Counted from the stretch's first letter, positions 43,076 through 54,818 are shown. The stretch: DNA of 64,000 nt from Rhodocyclaceae bacterium (GCA_030681195.1 JAUXXJ010000010.1:30606-94605); one strand, 5' to 3'. Translations and numbers: made by a program. Notes: generated by a model from the letters alone, not told the origin.

Positions 43076-44851
43076 ATGAACCTTCAACTGAGCGTTATCG
43101 AGCGCATCAAGCTCAACACCAAACTGATCATCGGCTTCAGTGCGGGGGTGATCATCGCCTTGGTCATCGGCCTGAATGCGATCCAGGGCCTCTCCAGCCT
43201 GCAGGTGGAAATGGAAAAGATGTACGAGAACGACCTGCTCGGCATCTCCTACATCAAGGATGCCAACCTCAACCTGATCTACATGAGCCGCGCCATGCGC
43301 CACATGCTGATCGCGCAGGAAGATGCCACCCGCGACGCCTCGTTGGCCGCCATCAAACGGGCACGTGAAAAACTCATGAGCGATCTGGCCGAAGCACGCA
43401 AGCGCATGTACCGCACTGAGGTCATCGAGCGTTACGCCAGCTTCGAGAAAGACCTGACCAAGGCGCTGGAAGGCATCGAACACGCGGTGGGGCTGATTCA
43501 GCGTGAAAAGATGAACTCTTCGGTTGCCGCCCAGTTCATTACCAGCAAAGACTTCGGCGCCATCATCGCCAAGGCCGATGGCGGCCTGCATGAGCTGACC
43601 GAGATCAAGGTCAAATCGGCCGATCTCTCCCTTGGCCTGGCCCGCGCCCATGCCGCCGAGACCCAGCGCCTGGCGCTGATCCTGCTCGCGTGCGGGGTTG
43701 TGCTGGCAGGCCTGCTGGGGATTTTGGTGGGACTTTCCATCAAGCGCCCCAACGACCGGCTGCGGGCCTCGGTTGAACAACTGGCGGCCGGCAAGGTCGA
43801 TGAGGAAATTCCGCACACTGACTACCCGAACGAAATCGGCGTGATGGCGCGCGCCATTGCCGTGTTGCAGGGCATCTACCGTCAATCGAATGCCCAGCAC
43901 TGGATCAAGTCGCATACTGCGGAAATCAGCAGCGCGCTGCAGCAGGCCGATGATTTCCGCAGCCTGTCGCAGACGGCAGTATCGAAAATTGCCACGGTGA
44001 TGGGGGCCGGCCACGGTGCCTTTTATGTCGCCGATGGCGATGGACGTTACAACCTGCTCGCCAGCTACGGTTACCGCGAGCGCAAGCATCTGAACAGTAG
44101 CTTCGCCACCGGAGAAGGTCTGGTGGGTCAGTGCGTCATGGAAAAGGCGGCGATCATGCTGACCGCACCCAAGGATTACATCCGCATCAACTCGGGCCTC
44201 GGCGAAGGACCGCCTGCCTGCGTCATCGTGCAGCCGATCATCCACAACGAGCGCGTGCTTGGCGTGATCGAAATGGCCTCCTTCCAGCAGTTTACGGACC
44301 GCGAAAAGGCCGTTCTCGATGCCCTGCAGCCGGTATTGGCCACCAGCATGGAAATCCTCGACCGCAACCTGAAAACCAAGGAGCTGTTGGCTGCCACCCA
44401 GGAGCAGGCCGAACGCATGGAGAAGCAGGCCGCCCAACTCGAGGAACAGCAGGTCGAGATGGAAGCCCAACAGGCCGAACTGCTGGAGACCGAAAACTGG
44501 TTCCGCAGCATTATCGAAACCGCGCCGGACGGCATGCTGGTGACTGATGCTAGCGGCCAGATCCTGCTGACCAATCCGGAAGTCGAAAGAATATTCGGCT
44601 ACGAAGCGGGCGAACTGATCGGGGGGCACATCGAGCAACTGGTGCCGGAACGTGCCCGTGGCGGCCATGACAGTTTGCGTCAGCAATTCATGGCCGAGGG
44701 ACATAGCCGCGTCATGGGTGCCGGACCGCAACTGACGGGTCTGCGCAAGGATGGCAAAGAGGTCAGCGTATCCATCACCCTGAGCCCCCTCCCCCCGCGC
44801 GGCACGCGCGGCAAATGCGTGAGCGTTTCAGTGCGTAAAATCGAAACTTAA
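43076..44851 (+). CDS. Membrane sensor with HAMP, GAF and PAS domains (no kinase)
   Basis: A 591-residue protein: helix (about 16-38), four-helix-bundle periplasmic sensor, second helix (about 200-222, LALILLACGVVLAGLLGILVG), HAMP, GAF (about 290-430), coiled coil (EQAERMEKQAAQLEEQQVE) and PAS (about 470-590). No kinase or MCP output domain. Closely related in design to the N-terminal two-thirds of the 36502-40935 kinase, including the YPNEIG.(M/L)AR HAMP-end and the GAF sequence, so the two arose by duplication. It probably passes its signal to the HD-GYP or double-receiver kinase encoded next. Confidence 0.8.
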   Translation: MNLQLSVIERIKLNTKLIIGFSAGVIIALVIGLNAIQGLSSLQVEMEKMYENDLLGISYIKDANLNLIYMSRAMRHMLIAQEDATRDASLAAIKRAREKLMSDLAEARKRMYRTEVIERYASFEKDLTKALEGIEHAVGLIQREKMNSSVAAQFITSKDFGAIIAKADGGLHELTEIKVKSADLSLGLARAHAAETQRLALILLACGVVLAGLLGILVGLSIKRPNDRLRASVEQLAAGKVDEEIPHTDYPNEIGVMARAIAVLQGIYRQSNAQHWIKSHTAEISSALQQADDFRSLSQTAVSKIATVMGAGHGAFYVADGDGRYNLLASYGYRERKHLNSSFATGEGLVGQCVMEKAAIMLTAPKDYIRINSGLGEGPPACVIVQPIIHNERVLGVIEMASFQQFTDREKAVLDALQPVLATSMEILDRNLKTKELLAATQEQAERMEKQAAQLEEQQVEMEAQQAELLETENWFRSIIETAPDGMLVTDASGQILLTNPEVERIFGYEAGELIGGHIEQLVPERARGGHDSLRQQFMAEGHSRVMGAGPQLTGLRKDGKEVSVSITLSPLPPRGTRGKCVSVSVRKIET

Positions 44852-44873
44852 TCAGAATAAATAGGGAGTCACC

Positions 44874-46034
44874 ATGGAACTCGATCTCGATTTTGTTGAA
44901 AAGAAAACCATTTTGGTCGTCGATGACACGCCCGACAACCTGTCGCTGATGAGCGGTCTGCTCAAGGATGAGTACAAGGTCAAGGTGGCCAACAATGGTG
45001 AAAAGGCGTTGAAGATTGCGGCTAGCGAACCGCGACCTGACCTGATCCTGCTCGATATCATGATGCCCGGCATGGATGGCTACGAGGTTTGCCAGCATCT
45101 CAAGCGCAATCCGGCCACGGTGGATATTCCCGTCATTTTCCTCACCGCCAAAGTGGAAGTCGAAGATGAAAAGAAGGGGCTGGAACTCGGTGCCGTCGAT
45201 TACCTCACCAAACCCGTCAGCCCACCCATCGTCATGGCGCGTGTCAAGAACCACTTGGCATTGAAGGCCCATGCCGATTTTCTGCGCGACAAGAGCGAGT
45301 ATCTGGAAATTGAGGTCGCGAAGCGCACGCGCGAGGTAATGGCGATCCAGGATGTCACCATTCTGGCCATGGCGTCACTGGCCGAAACGCGCGACTCCGA
45401 TACCGGCAACCACATTCGTCGTACCCAGTTCTACGTCAAGATTCTGGCCGAAAAGCTCAAGACCAACCAGCGCTTCGGCGCCCAGTTGACCGAGCATTAC
45501 ATCAACATGCTGTTCAAGTCGGCACCGCTGCACGATATCGGCAAAGTGGGCATTCCCGACCGCATCCTGCTCAAGCCTGGCCGCTTCACCCCGGATGAAT
45601 TCGAGATCATGAAATCGCACACCGCGCTCGGTCGGGATGCCATCATGCACGCCGAAGATCAACTCGGCATGAGCGTCGAGTTTCTCAGCATGGCCAAGGA
45701 AATTGCCTATGGACATCAGGAGAAATGGGACAGCAGCGGTTATCCCGAAGGGATTGGTGGCGACCAAATTCCCCTCTCGGCCCGCCTGATGGCCGTCGCC
45801 GATGTTTACGACGCGCTGATCAGCCGCCGTGTTTACAAGGATGGCATGCCGCACGAGAAAGCGGTGAGCATCATTATCGAAGGCAAGGGCACGCACTTTG
45901 ACCCCGACATGGTCGATGCCTTTGTCGAGGTGCAGGAGCAGTTCCGCGAAGTCGCCAAGCGTTATGCCGACTCGGATACCGACATGGCTAAAAAGAAGGA
46001 ACAACTGGATCGCCTGACCGGTTCAGGAGCCTGA
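44874..46034 (+). CDS. HD-GYP response regulator (cyclic-di-GMP phosphodiesterase)
   Basis: A 386-residue RpfG-like regulator. Receiver (about 10-130: ILVVDDTPDN, LILLDIMMPGMDG, YLTKPV) and HD-GYP domain with LHDIGKVGIPD, the GYP block HQEKWDSSGYPEGIGG and the DVYDAL motif. The metal-binding residues appear complete, so it should hydrolyse cyclic-di-GMP when phosphorylated. It lies 3 bp before the double-receiver kinase gene, whose second receiver is nearly the same in sequence. Confidence 0.9.
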   Translation: MELDLDFVEKKTILVVDDTPDNLSLMSGLLKDEYKVKVANNGEKALKIAASEPRPDLILLDIMMPGMDGYEVCQHLKRNPATVDIPVIFLTAKVEVEDEKKGLELGAVDYLTKPVSPPIVMARVKNHLALKAHADFLRDKSEYLEIEVAKRTREVMAIQDVTILAMASLAETRDSDTGNHIRRTQFYVKILAEKLKTNQRFGAQLTEHYINMLFKSAPLHDIGKVGIPDRILLKPGRFTPDEFEIMKSHTALGRDAIMHAEDQLGMSVEFLSMAKEIAYGHQEKWDSSGYPEGIGGDQIPLSARLMAVADVYDALISRRVYKDGMPHEKAVSIIIEGKGTHFDPDMVDAFVEVQEQFREVAKRYADSDTDMAKKKEQLDRLTGSGA

Positions 46035-46037
46035 TAC

Positions 46038-47702
46038 ATGAACTTTCCATTTGTAAAGCAGAATGCCGGCGGAGGCCTCCAGTTTGACGCCCAGATGAAA
46101 AAGGGCACCTTTTTGGTGGTGGATGACTTCGACTCGATGCGCAAGGTCACTGTCAACCAGTTGAAGCAACTGGGTGCCATCAAAATGGTAGAGGCTGCCA
46201 ATGGTGCCGAAGCACTGAGAATTCTCCAGCACCAGCCGATCACCATGGTGCTTTCTGACTGGAACATGCCGGTCATGACCGGTCTGGATTTACTCCTGAC
46301 GGTACGCGCCGATCCAAAGTTATACGCCATGCCCTTCCTGATGATTACCGCCGAGGCTGAACGCGAGCGCGTCATGACGGCTATTCAGTCCGGTGTATCG
46401 GAATTGATGGTGAAGCCCTACACCTCGGCACGCCTGGCCGATCGGGTGGAGAAAGCGCTCAACTGGAAGCCCCGCCACAACGGGCCGACTAGCCCGCCAC
46501 CGGCTGTCGCCAATACCGAAACCACCGCCATACCGGCAGCGACTATGTCAGCAGCACTTGCACCAGCCGCTGCTTCGACCACTTCGTCGCGCGCGCCGAG
46601 TGAAAAAAGCGAGAAACCGACGATTCTGGTGGTCGACGATACGCCGGACAATCTGCACCTGTTGTCCTCCATCTTCAAGGACGAGTATCGCGTCAAGGTT
46701 GCCTACAATGGTGAAAAGGCCCTTGCGATCGCGCAGACAGACACGCCGCCCGACCTGATTCTGCTCGACATCATGATGCCGGACATGGATGGCTTCGAGG
46801 TCGCGCAACGTTTGCGCGGACATCCCTCGTCCGAGCACATCCCGGTCATTTTTGTCACGGCAATGACCGGCGAAGATGCCCGTCTCAAGGGCATGGAACT
46901 CGGCGCCGTCGATTTCGTCACCAAACCGATTGACCCTGATTCCCTCAGGATTCGCGTCAAGAACTTCATGCGCTACGTCGAACTGCATCGTCAGTTGCAG
47001 GCAGATTTTGACGACATGATGGAATCGGAACGACTCAAGGAAGATGTCGAGCGCATCACGCGCCACGACATGAAGGGACCGCTGGCGGGCGTGATCGGTT
47101 TGGTACAGGGGCTGTCCGAAGCCTCCAACCTGACCGACGAGCAGCGCGAACAGATCCGCATGGTGGAGGAAACCGCCTTACAGTTGCTCGACATGATCAA
47201 CCTCTCAAATGAGTTGTTCAAGATCGAGACCGGGCGCTACGAGCTCAAGCCACAGGTCATCAAAGTGGCTTACACCATCCGCCGCATTGCCGAACTGATG
47301 CGCAAGACGTTTGCGGTCAAGGACCTGACGATTGTTGTCGCGACACCGCATGGCTTCGAAGACGACCAGCTGATGGCGCTGGGCGATCCGATGTTGTGCT
47401 ATTCGCTGTTCCAGAACCTGATCAAGAATGCCTGCGAGGCCGCGCCGGATGGGACGCCCGTGACCATTACGATCTATACCGGCGCGCCGATGCGCATTAC
47501 CATTGACAACAAGGGTGTCGTGCCGGCGGCCATTCGCGAAACCTTCTTCGAAAAATTTGCCACCGCCGAAAAACAGGGTGGAACGGGCCTCGGCACCTAC
47601 TCAGCCAAACTGCTCACCGAAGCCCAGAACGGCACCATCGCGATGGAAACCAGCGATGAAAAGGGGCAAACAAGGATCACCCTGACCCTGCCAGCGGAAT
47701 GA
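46038..47702 (+). CDS. REC-REC-histidine kinase
   Basis: A 554-residue soluble protein. CheY-like receiver 1 (about 20-145: FLVVDDFDSMRKV, LSDWNMPVM, MVKPYT) resembles chemotaxis CheY. An Ala/Pro/Thr linker follows, then receiver 2 (about 195-315: ILVVDDTPDN, LILLDIMMPDMDG, FVTKPI). The C-terminal kinase has the H box ITRHDMKGPLAGVIG and a short ATPase domain (KNACEAAPDG, GGTGLGTYSAKLL). The architecture puts receivers before the kinase, so the kinase is probably controlled by phosphorylation. Last gene of the 41610-47702 group; a repeat copy starts 2 bp after the stop. Confidence 0.85.
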   Translation: MNFPFVKQNAGGGLQFDAQMKKGTFLVVDDFDSMRKVTVNQLKQLGAIKMVEAANGAEALRILQHQPITMVLSDWNMPVMTGLDLLLTVRADPKLYAMPFLMITAEAERERVMTAIQSGVSELMVKPYTSARLADRVEKALNWKPRHNGPTSPPPAVANTETTAIPAATMSAALAPAAASTTSSRAPSEKSEKPTILVVDDTPDNLHLLSSIFKDEYRVKVAYNGEKALAIAQTDTPPDLILLDIMMPDMDGFEVAQRLRGHPSSEHIPVIFVTAMTGEDARLKGMELGAVDFVTKPIDPDSLRIRVKNFMRYVELHRQLQADFDDMMESERLKEDVERITRHDMKGPLAGVIGLVQGLSEASNLTDEQREQIRMVEETALQLLDMINLSNELFKIETGRYELKPQVIKVAYTIRRIAELMRKTFAVKDLTIVVATPHGFEDDQLMALGDPMLCYSLFQNLIKNACEAAPDGTPVTITIYTGAPMRITIDNKGVVPAAIRETFFEKFATAEKQGGTGLGTYSAKLLTEAQNGTIAMETSDEKGQTRITLTLPAE

Positions 47703-47703
47703 T

Positions 47704-47727
47704 GCCGTCCCGCCAGCGCCGACTTTT
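47704..47727 (+). repeat. 24-bp dispersed repeat between convergent genes
   Basis: One mismatch to consensus. It starts just after a stop codon and ends in a T run, so a terminator-like role is conceivable here, but most other copies do not sit this way. Confidence 0.88.
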
Positions 47728-47756
47728 CATGGCACTGGCGGAAAGGAAGCGCCGGT

Positions 47757-50555
47757 TCAGGCGTTCTTCGTAAGCTGACCGCCCTCGTCGAGCAATTGCG
47801 CCTGCGCCGCTGCCAAACGTGCGATAGGCACACGCGGACCGGAGCAGGACACATAGGTCAGGCCGATCTTGTGGCAGAAGGCAATGGAGCCGGGATGGCC
47901 GCCATGCTCGCCGCAGATGCCAACTTTGAGTTCCGGATTGGTCTTGCGACCTTCCGTCACCGCCAGCTTCATCAGTTCGCCGACGCCCTTCTGGTCCAGC
48001 ACTTCGAAGGGGTTGTCGATCAGGATGCCCGCTTCGACATAGCCCGGCAGGAACTTGTTCTCGGCATCTTCGCGCGAGAACGAGAAGGTCGCCTGCGTCA
48101 GGTCGTTGGTGCCGAAGCTGAAGAACTCGGCATCCTGCGCCATGCGACCGGCACGCAGGCAGGCACGCACGACTTCGAGCATGCTGCCGAACTTGTAGCC
48201 GACGTTGATGCCGTGGGTCAGTTCCACTACCTTGTGAATGCGCTTCACATAGCTGTGGATGCGCGTGAGCTCCTCGACAGTGGCGACCTGGGGCACCATG
48301 ATCTCGGGATAGACCTCGATGCCTTCCTTGGCGCACAGGGCTGCGGCTTCGAGAATCGCCTGGATCTGCATCGAATACAGCTCGGGATAGGTGATGCCCA
48401 AGCGCACGCCGCGATGGCCGAGCATCGGGTTGACTTCGGAGAGCGCACGCACCTTCTTGAGGGTCTTCTCCTTCTTGGTGATGACGTCCTCTTCGAGGTG
48501 GCTGTCCTTGAAATCTTCCATGCCACGGGACAGTTTATCGAGACCATCGGCATACTGCTGATAGAGCTTCGGGCTCAGCAGCTTGAGGGTTTCGGGCAAC
48601 TCCTCCACCGCACGCAATGAATCGCGCAGGTGGTGCAAGTGGGCAATTTCCAGTTCAAGCTGGGCAGCGGTCGGCAGGAACTCATGCAGCGGCGGGTCCA
48701 TCAGGCGCACGGTGACCGGCAGGCCACGCATCGCCTTGAAGATGCCCTTGAAGTCGGCGCGCTGGATCGGCAGCAGGCGGTCGATGGCGGCCTGACGCTC
48801 TTCGGTCGACTCGGCCAGAATCATCTCCTGCACGATCGGCAGACGGTCGGTGGCATTGAACATGCGCTCGGTACGGCACAAGCCGATACCCATGGCACCA
48901 AAACCGCGTGCCTTCATGGCATCATCAGGCGTATCGGCATTGGCCATGACCTTGAGGCGCGAAACCTGGTCGGCCCACTTGAGCAGCGTGGCCATGTCTT
49001 CGTTAAATTCGGCCTGCACGGTCGGTACTTCACCGGCATAGACGTGACCATTGCTGCCGTTGATGGTGACCACATCCCCCTCATGCAGCGTGGTATCGCC
49101 GATCGTCGCACTGCGCTTGATGTCGTCAATATGAATCGCTTCGCAACCGGACACGCAAGGCTTGCCCATGCCGCGTGCCACCACGGCGGCGTGGGAGGTC
49201 TTGCCACCGCGTGCCGTCAGGATGCCCTGGGCCTGGAAGAAGCCGTGAATATCCTCGGGCTTGGTCTCTTCGCGCACGAGGATGATTTTCTCGCCCTTGA
49301 GACCGAGCGACTCAGCCGTATCCGCATCGAAGACGATCTTGCCGGATGCCGCACCGGGCGAGGCCGGCAGGCCAATGGCCAACGGCTTGCCCTTGAAGTC
49401 TGGCGACAATTGGGGCACCAGCAACTGCTCCAGCATGGCCGGGTCGATACGCGTCAGTGCCTTTTCCTTGGTGATCAGACCTTCCTTGAACATTTCGACC
49501 GAGGTGCGCACCATGGCGGCGGCGTTCATCTTGCCGTTGCGGGTCTGCAGGCAGTAGAGGGTGCCGCGCTCGATGGTGAATTCGAAATCCTGCACTTCAC
49601 TGTAGTGCGACTCAAGACGATTGTGCAGTTCAAGCAGCTGGCGATAAATCTCGGGCATATCCTGCTGCATCTCGGCGATGGCCTTGGGGGTGCGAATGCC
49701 GGCCACCACATCCTCGCCCTGGGCATTGACGAGGTATTCGCCGTAGATCAGGTTCTCGCCGGTGCCCGGGTTGCGCGTAAAGCCCACACCGGTGCCGGAG
49801 TCATTGCCCATGTTGCCGAACACCATCGTACAGATGTTGCAGGCGGTACCACTGGCCATTTCCTTGGTGATCTTGAACTGGCGACGGTAGTCGATGGCGC
49901 GCTTGCCGTTCCAGGAGCGGAATACGGCGCCAATAGCCACTTCCAGTTGCTTGTAGGGATCTTCCGGGAAGGGTTTGCCGGTGTGCTCCTCGACGATCGT
50001 GAGGAATTGATCGGCAAGCACCGAGAGATCTTCAGCCTTCAGGTCGACGTCCAGGGAGACACCGGCTTTGCGCTTCATCGCGGCCATGCCTTCGTCGAAA
50101 GGCTTGTCTTCAATGCCCAGCGCAATCTTGGCGAAAAGCTGGATGAAGCGACGGTAGGCGTCGTAACCGAAACGTGGATTGTTGGTGAGCTTGATCAGTG
50201 CCTGCAGGGAGGTCTTGTTGAGGCCTAGGTTGAGGATGGTATCCATCATGCCGGGCATGGACATCGAGGAGCCGGAGCGCACCGAAACGAGCAAGGGATT
50301 CTCGCTGCCGCCGAACTGCTTGCCGGTCTTTTTCTCGAGATCCTTCATGTATTTGAGGATCTCATCCCAAGAGCCCTTGGGCAGATCGTCATGCTCAAGA
50401 AATGCCAGGCAGGCATCGGTGGTGATGGTAAAGCCTGGCGGGACATTCATGCCAATCTGCGTCATCTCGCAAAGGTTGGCACCCTTGCCGCCCAACAGCA
50501 TCTTGTTCTTGCCATCGCCTTCTTCGAAAGCATAGACAAATTTCTTGCCCGCCAT
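47757..50555 (-). CDS. ppdK: Pyruvate, phosphate dikinase
   Basis: A 932-residue enzyme interconverting pyruvate, ATP and phosphate with PEP, AMP and PPi. N-terminal ATP-grasp domain (LLGGKGANLCEM, VRSGSSMSMPGMMDTILNLGLN), phosphohistidine domain (TARGGKTSHAAVVARGMGKPCVSG) and C-terminal PEP/pyruvate barrel with catalytic Cys in GICGEHGGHPGS. Length is normal. Of two ATGs, the second (50555) has GGGAG at proper distance. Alone on its strand; convergent with the sensor group and divergent from rdgC. With glgB nearby, it fits gluconeogenic carbon storage. Confidence 0.93.
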   Translation of the reverse strand: MAGKKFVYAFEEGDGKNKMLLGGKGANLCEMTQIGMNVPPGFTITTDACLAFLEHDDLPKGSWDEILKYMKDLEKKTGKQFGGSENPLLVSVRSGSSMSMPGMMDTILNLGLNKTSLQALIKLTNNPRFGYDAYRRFIQLFAKIALGIEDKPFDEGMAAMKRKAGVSLDVDLKAEDLSVLADQFLTIVEEHTGKPFPEDPYKQLEVAIGAVFRSWNGKRAIDYRRQFKITKEMASGTACNICTMVFGNMGNDSGTGVGFTRNPGTGENLIYGEYLVNAQGEDVVAGIRTPKAIAEMQQDMPEIYRQLLELHNRLESHYSEVQDFEFTIERGTLYCLQTRNGKMNAAAMVRTSVEMFKEGLITKEKALTRIDPAMLEQLLVPQLSPDFKGKPLAIGLPASPGAASGKIVFDADTAESLGLKGEKIILVREETKPEDIHGFFQAQGILTARGGKTSHAAVVARGMGKPCVSGCEAIHIDDIKRSATIGDTTLHEGDVVTINGSNGHVYAGEVPTVQAEFNEDMATLLKWADQVSRLKVMANADTPDDAMKARGFGAMGIGLCRTERMFNATDRLPIVQEMILAESTEERQAAIDRLLPIQRADFKGIFKAMRGLPVTVRLMDPPLHEFLPTAAQLELEIAHLHHLRDSLRAVEELPETLKLLSPKLYQQYADGLDKLSRGMEDFKDSHLEEDVITKKEKTLKKVRALSEVNPMLGHRGVRLGITYPELYSMQIQAILEAAALCAKEGIEVYPEIMVPQVATVEELTRIHSYVKRIHKVVELTHGINVGYKFGSMLEVVRACLRAGRMAQDAEFFSFGTNDLTQATFSFSREDAENKFLPGYVEAGILIDNPFEVLDQKGVGELMKLAVTEGRKTNPELKVGICGEHGGHPGSIAFCHKIGLTYVSCSGPRVPIARLAAAQAQLLDEGGQLTKNA

Positions 50556-50630
50556 ATCCATCTCCCTAAATGTCGTCACAGGCTTTGTATGCTGTGTCCG
50601 CACTGAGTGTCATTAGAATGAAATCAACTT

Positions 50631-50647
50631 GTGCTGCTATGCAGCAC
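50631..50647. promoter_or_regulatory. Short perfect inverted repeat upstream of ppdK
   Basis: Arms GTGCTGC and GCAGCAC around TAT, 76 bp upstream of the ppdK start. It could be an operator or a small RNA hairpin in the leader; no T run follows. Confidence 0.35.
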
Positions 50648-50850
50648 AGCCCAATAAGATAGCAAATCAATCCATAAAATGGCTTTTTATTGCTATTTGC
50701 CTTGGTAATTCCAATACCCTGCTTGAGGGAATTGATGTTGAAGACGCCCCCTGTCGCTATACTTCAAAGCGATGAGCGGAACTGCCATTTCATAAGGGCT
50801 CTGTAGCCATCCTCAAACGACTGACGCCCTAACTTAACCTTCCTAACATT

Positions 50851-50874
50851 GAAAGTCGGCGCTGGCAGGACGGC
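50851..50874 (-). repeat. 24-bp dispersed repeat, intergenic upstream of rdgC
   Basis: Three mismatches to consensus, ending 20 bp before the rdgC start codon. Confidence 0.85.
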
Positions 50875-50894
50875 GGCGCCCAGGATACAAAATC

Positions 50895-51799
50895 ATGTGG
50901 TTTCGCAATCTTCGCCTCTATCGCTTCCCCACCACCCACAAGCTCGAACTGGCCGAATTCGAGGCCATGTTGGCCAAGCGCCCCCTCGCCCGCTGTGGCA
51001 GCTTCGAGATGGTCAGCCGCGGTTGGGTCTTACCCCATCAGGACGGCACTTTTGTTCATGCCGTCAATCGCCAGTGGCTGGTTGCGCTTGGCGTTGAACA
51101 AAAACTGCTGCCCGCCAGCGTGATCCGCCAGACCGCCCAGGAACGCGCCGCCGAAATCGAATCCGCTCAGGGCCGCAAGGTCGGGCGCAAGGAAATGCGC
51201 GATCTCGTCGAGCGCGTGGCCGAAGAACTGATGCCCAAGGCCTTCTCGCAACGCCGCACCGCCTGGGCGTGGATCGACCCGCTCGCCGGCTGGCTGGTGC
51301 TGGATGCCGGCTCGGATGCACGGGCGGATGAGTTCATGGAAACGCTGATGGACTGCACTTCGGGATCGGGCCTCGCCCCGCGTCCGTTGCAAACGCAAGT
51401 TTCCGCGATGAGCGCGATGACCGAATGGCTCGCAGCGAATGATGCACCGGCCGGTTTCACGCTTGACAGCGATCTGGAACTGCGTTCGGCCAGCGAATCG
51501 CAATCGGCCATCCGCTATGTGCGCCACGACATCGACGGTCCCGAAATCGCTGCCCATATCACGGCTGGCAAGCTGGTCACCAAACTGGGGATGACCTGGA
51601 ACGACCGCATCTCCTTCGTCCTCACCGACAAACTGCATCTCAAGCGCCTCGCCTTTCTCGACATCCTGCGCGAGCAATCGGCACAGGAAATCGAAAGCGG
51701 CACCGAGCAACTGGATGCAGACTTCACCCTCATGGCAGGCGAACTGTCTGCACTGTTCAACGATTTGCTAATCGCCTTGGGCGGGGAACAAAAACCAAT

Positions 51800-51803
<4 letters not shown>
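50895..51803 (+). CDS. rdgC: Recombination-associated protein RdgC
   Basis: A 302-residue ring-forming DNA-binding protein that restrains RecA. The N-terminus [17 protein letters not shown], the MWL-like [12 protein letters not shown] block and the C-terminal [19 protein letters not shown] are characteristic, and length is normal. It overlaps glgB by 4 bp; the pairing with glgB is unusual. A repeat copy lies in its leader. Confidence 0.9.
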
Positions 51804-53968
<2,165 letters not shown>

Positions 53969-53993
53969 TGATGGTTTCACGTCGTCCATTCCG

Positions 53994-54236
53994 ATGAAAA
54001 TAATTGGGCAACGCAAGGAGCGCGTGATCGGTACCGAAGCCTCGGGTCGCCTGCTTGCTGAGGGCGCGCGCTTTAATGATGAAATTCACCGCTTACCTAC
54101 TGGCAATGCCAGCTTCATTCCCAAGGGCGTTTACCGGTTCATGACGCATGCAGAAGCCAACCAGCACGCCATGGACTGTCTGGCCAAGGGCATGGCACGA
54201 ATTGCCTTGATGCGTGACGAACAGGCCCATGGATGA
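53994..54236 (+). CDS. Small protein paired with a nucleotidyltransferase
   Basis: An 80-residue soluble protein ending FMTHAEANQHAMDCLAKGMARIALMRDEQ. No family name is known to me, but small proteins of this style (IPKGVYR....H.EAN) are often found just before nucleotidyltransferase-like genes. It overlaps the next gene by 8 bp, so the two are probably co-translated. It could be an antitoxin-like partner; that is a guess. Confidence 0.6.
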   Translation: MKIIGQRKERVIGTEASGRLLAEGARFNDEIHRLPTGNASFIPKGVYRFMTHAEANQHAMDCLAKGMARIALMRDEQAHG

Positions 54237-54723
54237 GTTTTGCAGACCGGCGTCGCTGGCCGACTTGAAGGCCTTGATATGCGCGCTCAACCAACAGGGG
54301 GTGGATTATCTGTTGATTGGCGGTTACGCGCTTTTTGTCCACGGCTATCACCGTGCCACGATAGATATCGACGTCTTGGTGCCGGCAACTCCCGAAACGG
54401 GTGAAAAAGTCAAAGCGGCACTCATGGTATTGCCCGACCAGGCAGCCAAGGATCTCGAACCCGAGTGGTTCGCAGAAGGCGAAAACATTCGCGTCGCAGA
54501 CGCATTTCTCGTCGACATCATGCTCAACGCGTGCGGGGAAACCTACGAGACCCTGCGTCAGTTTGCGATCACCGTCGACCTGGAAGGGGTTCCTGTGCGT
54601 ACCGTAAATCTCGAAGGTTTGCTTCGCACCAAACAGACCATGCGCGACAAGGACATTGCAGATCGGCACATCCTAGAAAGGGCGCTGGAGATGATCCAAC
54701 AACAGAAAGGACTCCCGCAATAG
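54229..54723 (+). CDS. Nucleotidyltransferase-fold protein (DUF6036/AbiEii-like)
   Basis: A 164-residue protein with the minimal nucleotidyltransferase core: LLIGGYALFVHGYHRATIDIDVLV (GG then D-x-D) and a later acidic FLVDIML that supplies the third carboxylate. The C-terminal LLRTKQTMRDKDIADRHILE is typical of this group. Relatives include toxin components of type IV or nucleotidyltransferase-based toxin-antitoxin systems. The ATG at 54229 lies inside the end of the upstream small gene. Activity and target unknown. Confidence 0.72.
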   Translation: MDEFCRPASLADLKALICALNQQGVDYLLIGGYALFVHGYHRATIDIDVLVPATPETGEKVKAALMVLPDQAAKDLEPEWFAEGENIRVADAFLVDIMLNACGETYETLRQFAITVDLEGVPVRTVNLEGLLRTKQTMRDKDIADRHILERALEMIQQQKGLPQ

Positions 54724-54786
54724 CCTGTCGGCACCATCGGGTGTGGAGCTGCTTCGCGCACGCGTCAGTCAAAGGATTTTGGGTTG

Positions 54787-54809
54787 AGCGCCACCTTTGT
54801 GGTGGCGCT
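54787..54809. terminator. Hairpin between convergent genes
   Basis: Perfect 9-bp stem (AGCGCCACC / GGTGGCGCT) with a 5-nt loop. It lies 10 bp from the end of the minus-strand gene at 54819 and 63 bp after the nucleotidyltransferase stop. No T run on either side, so it may end transcription only weakly or in a factor-dependent way. Confidence 0.5.
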
Positions 54810-54818
54810 ATCAGGCAC

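Larger units (their letters stand above)
50556..50894. other. Intergenic region between ppdK and rdgC
   Basis: A 339-bp gap, more AT-rich than its surroundings, holding divergent promoters. It contains a short perfect inverted repeat (50631-50647), a possible -10 element TATACT (50758-50763) for rdgC without a well-spaced -35, and a 24-bp repeat copy (50851-50874). I see no open frame or RNA gene in it. Confidence 0.5.

Noticed and set aside
47704..47756. Terminator after the double-receiver kinase formed by the repeat
   Set aside because: CCGCCAG/CTGGCGG arms exist with an 18-nt loop, but the T run lies inside the loop, so it is not a standard intrinsic terminator.
48630..50228. Long plus-strand frame opposite ppdK
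   Set aside because: Antisense shadow; ppdK is complete with all motifs.
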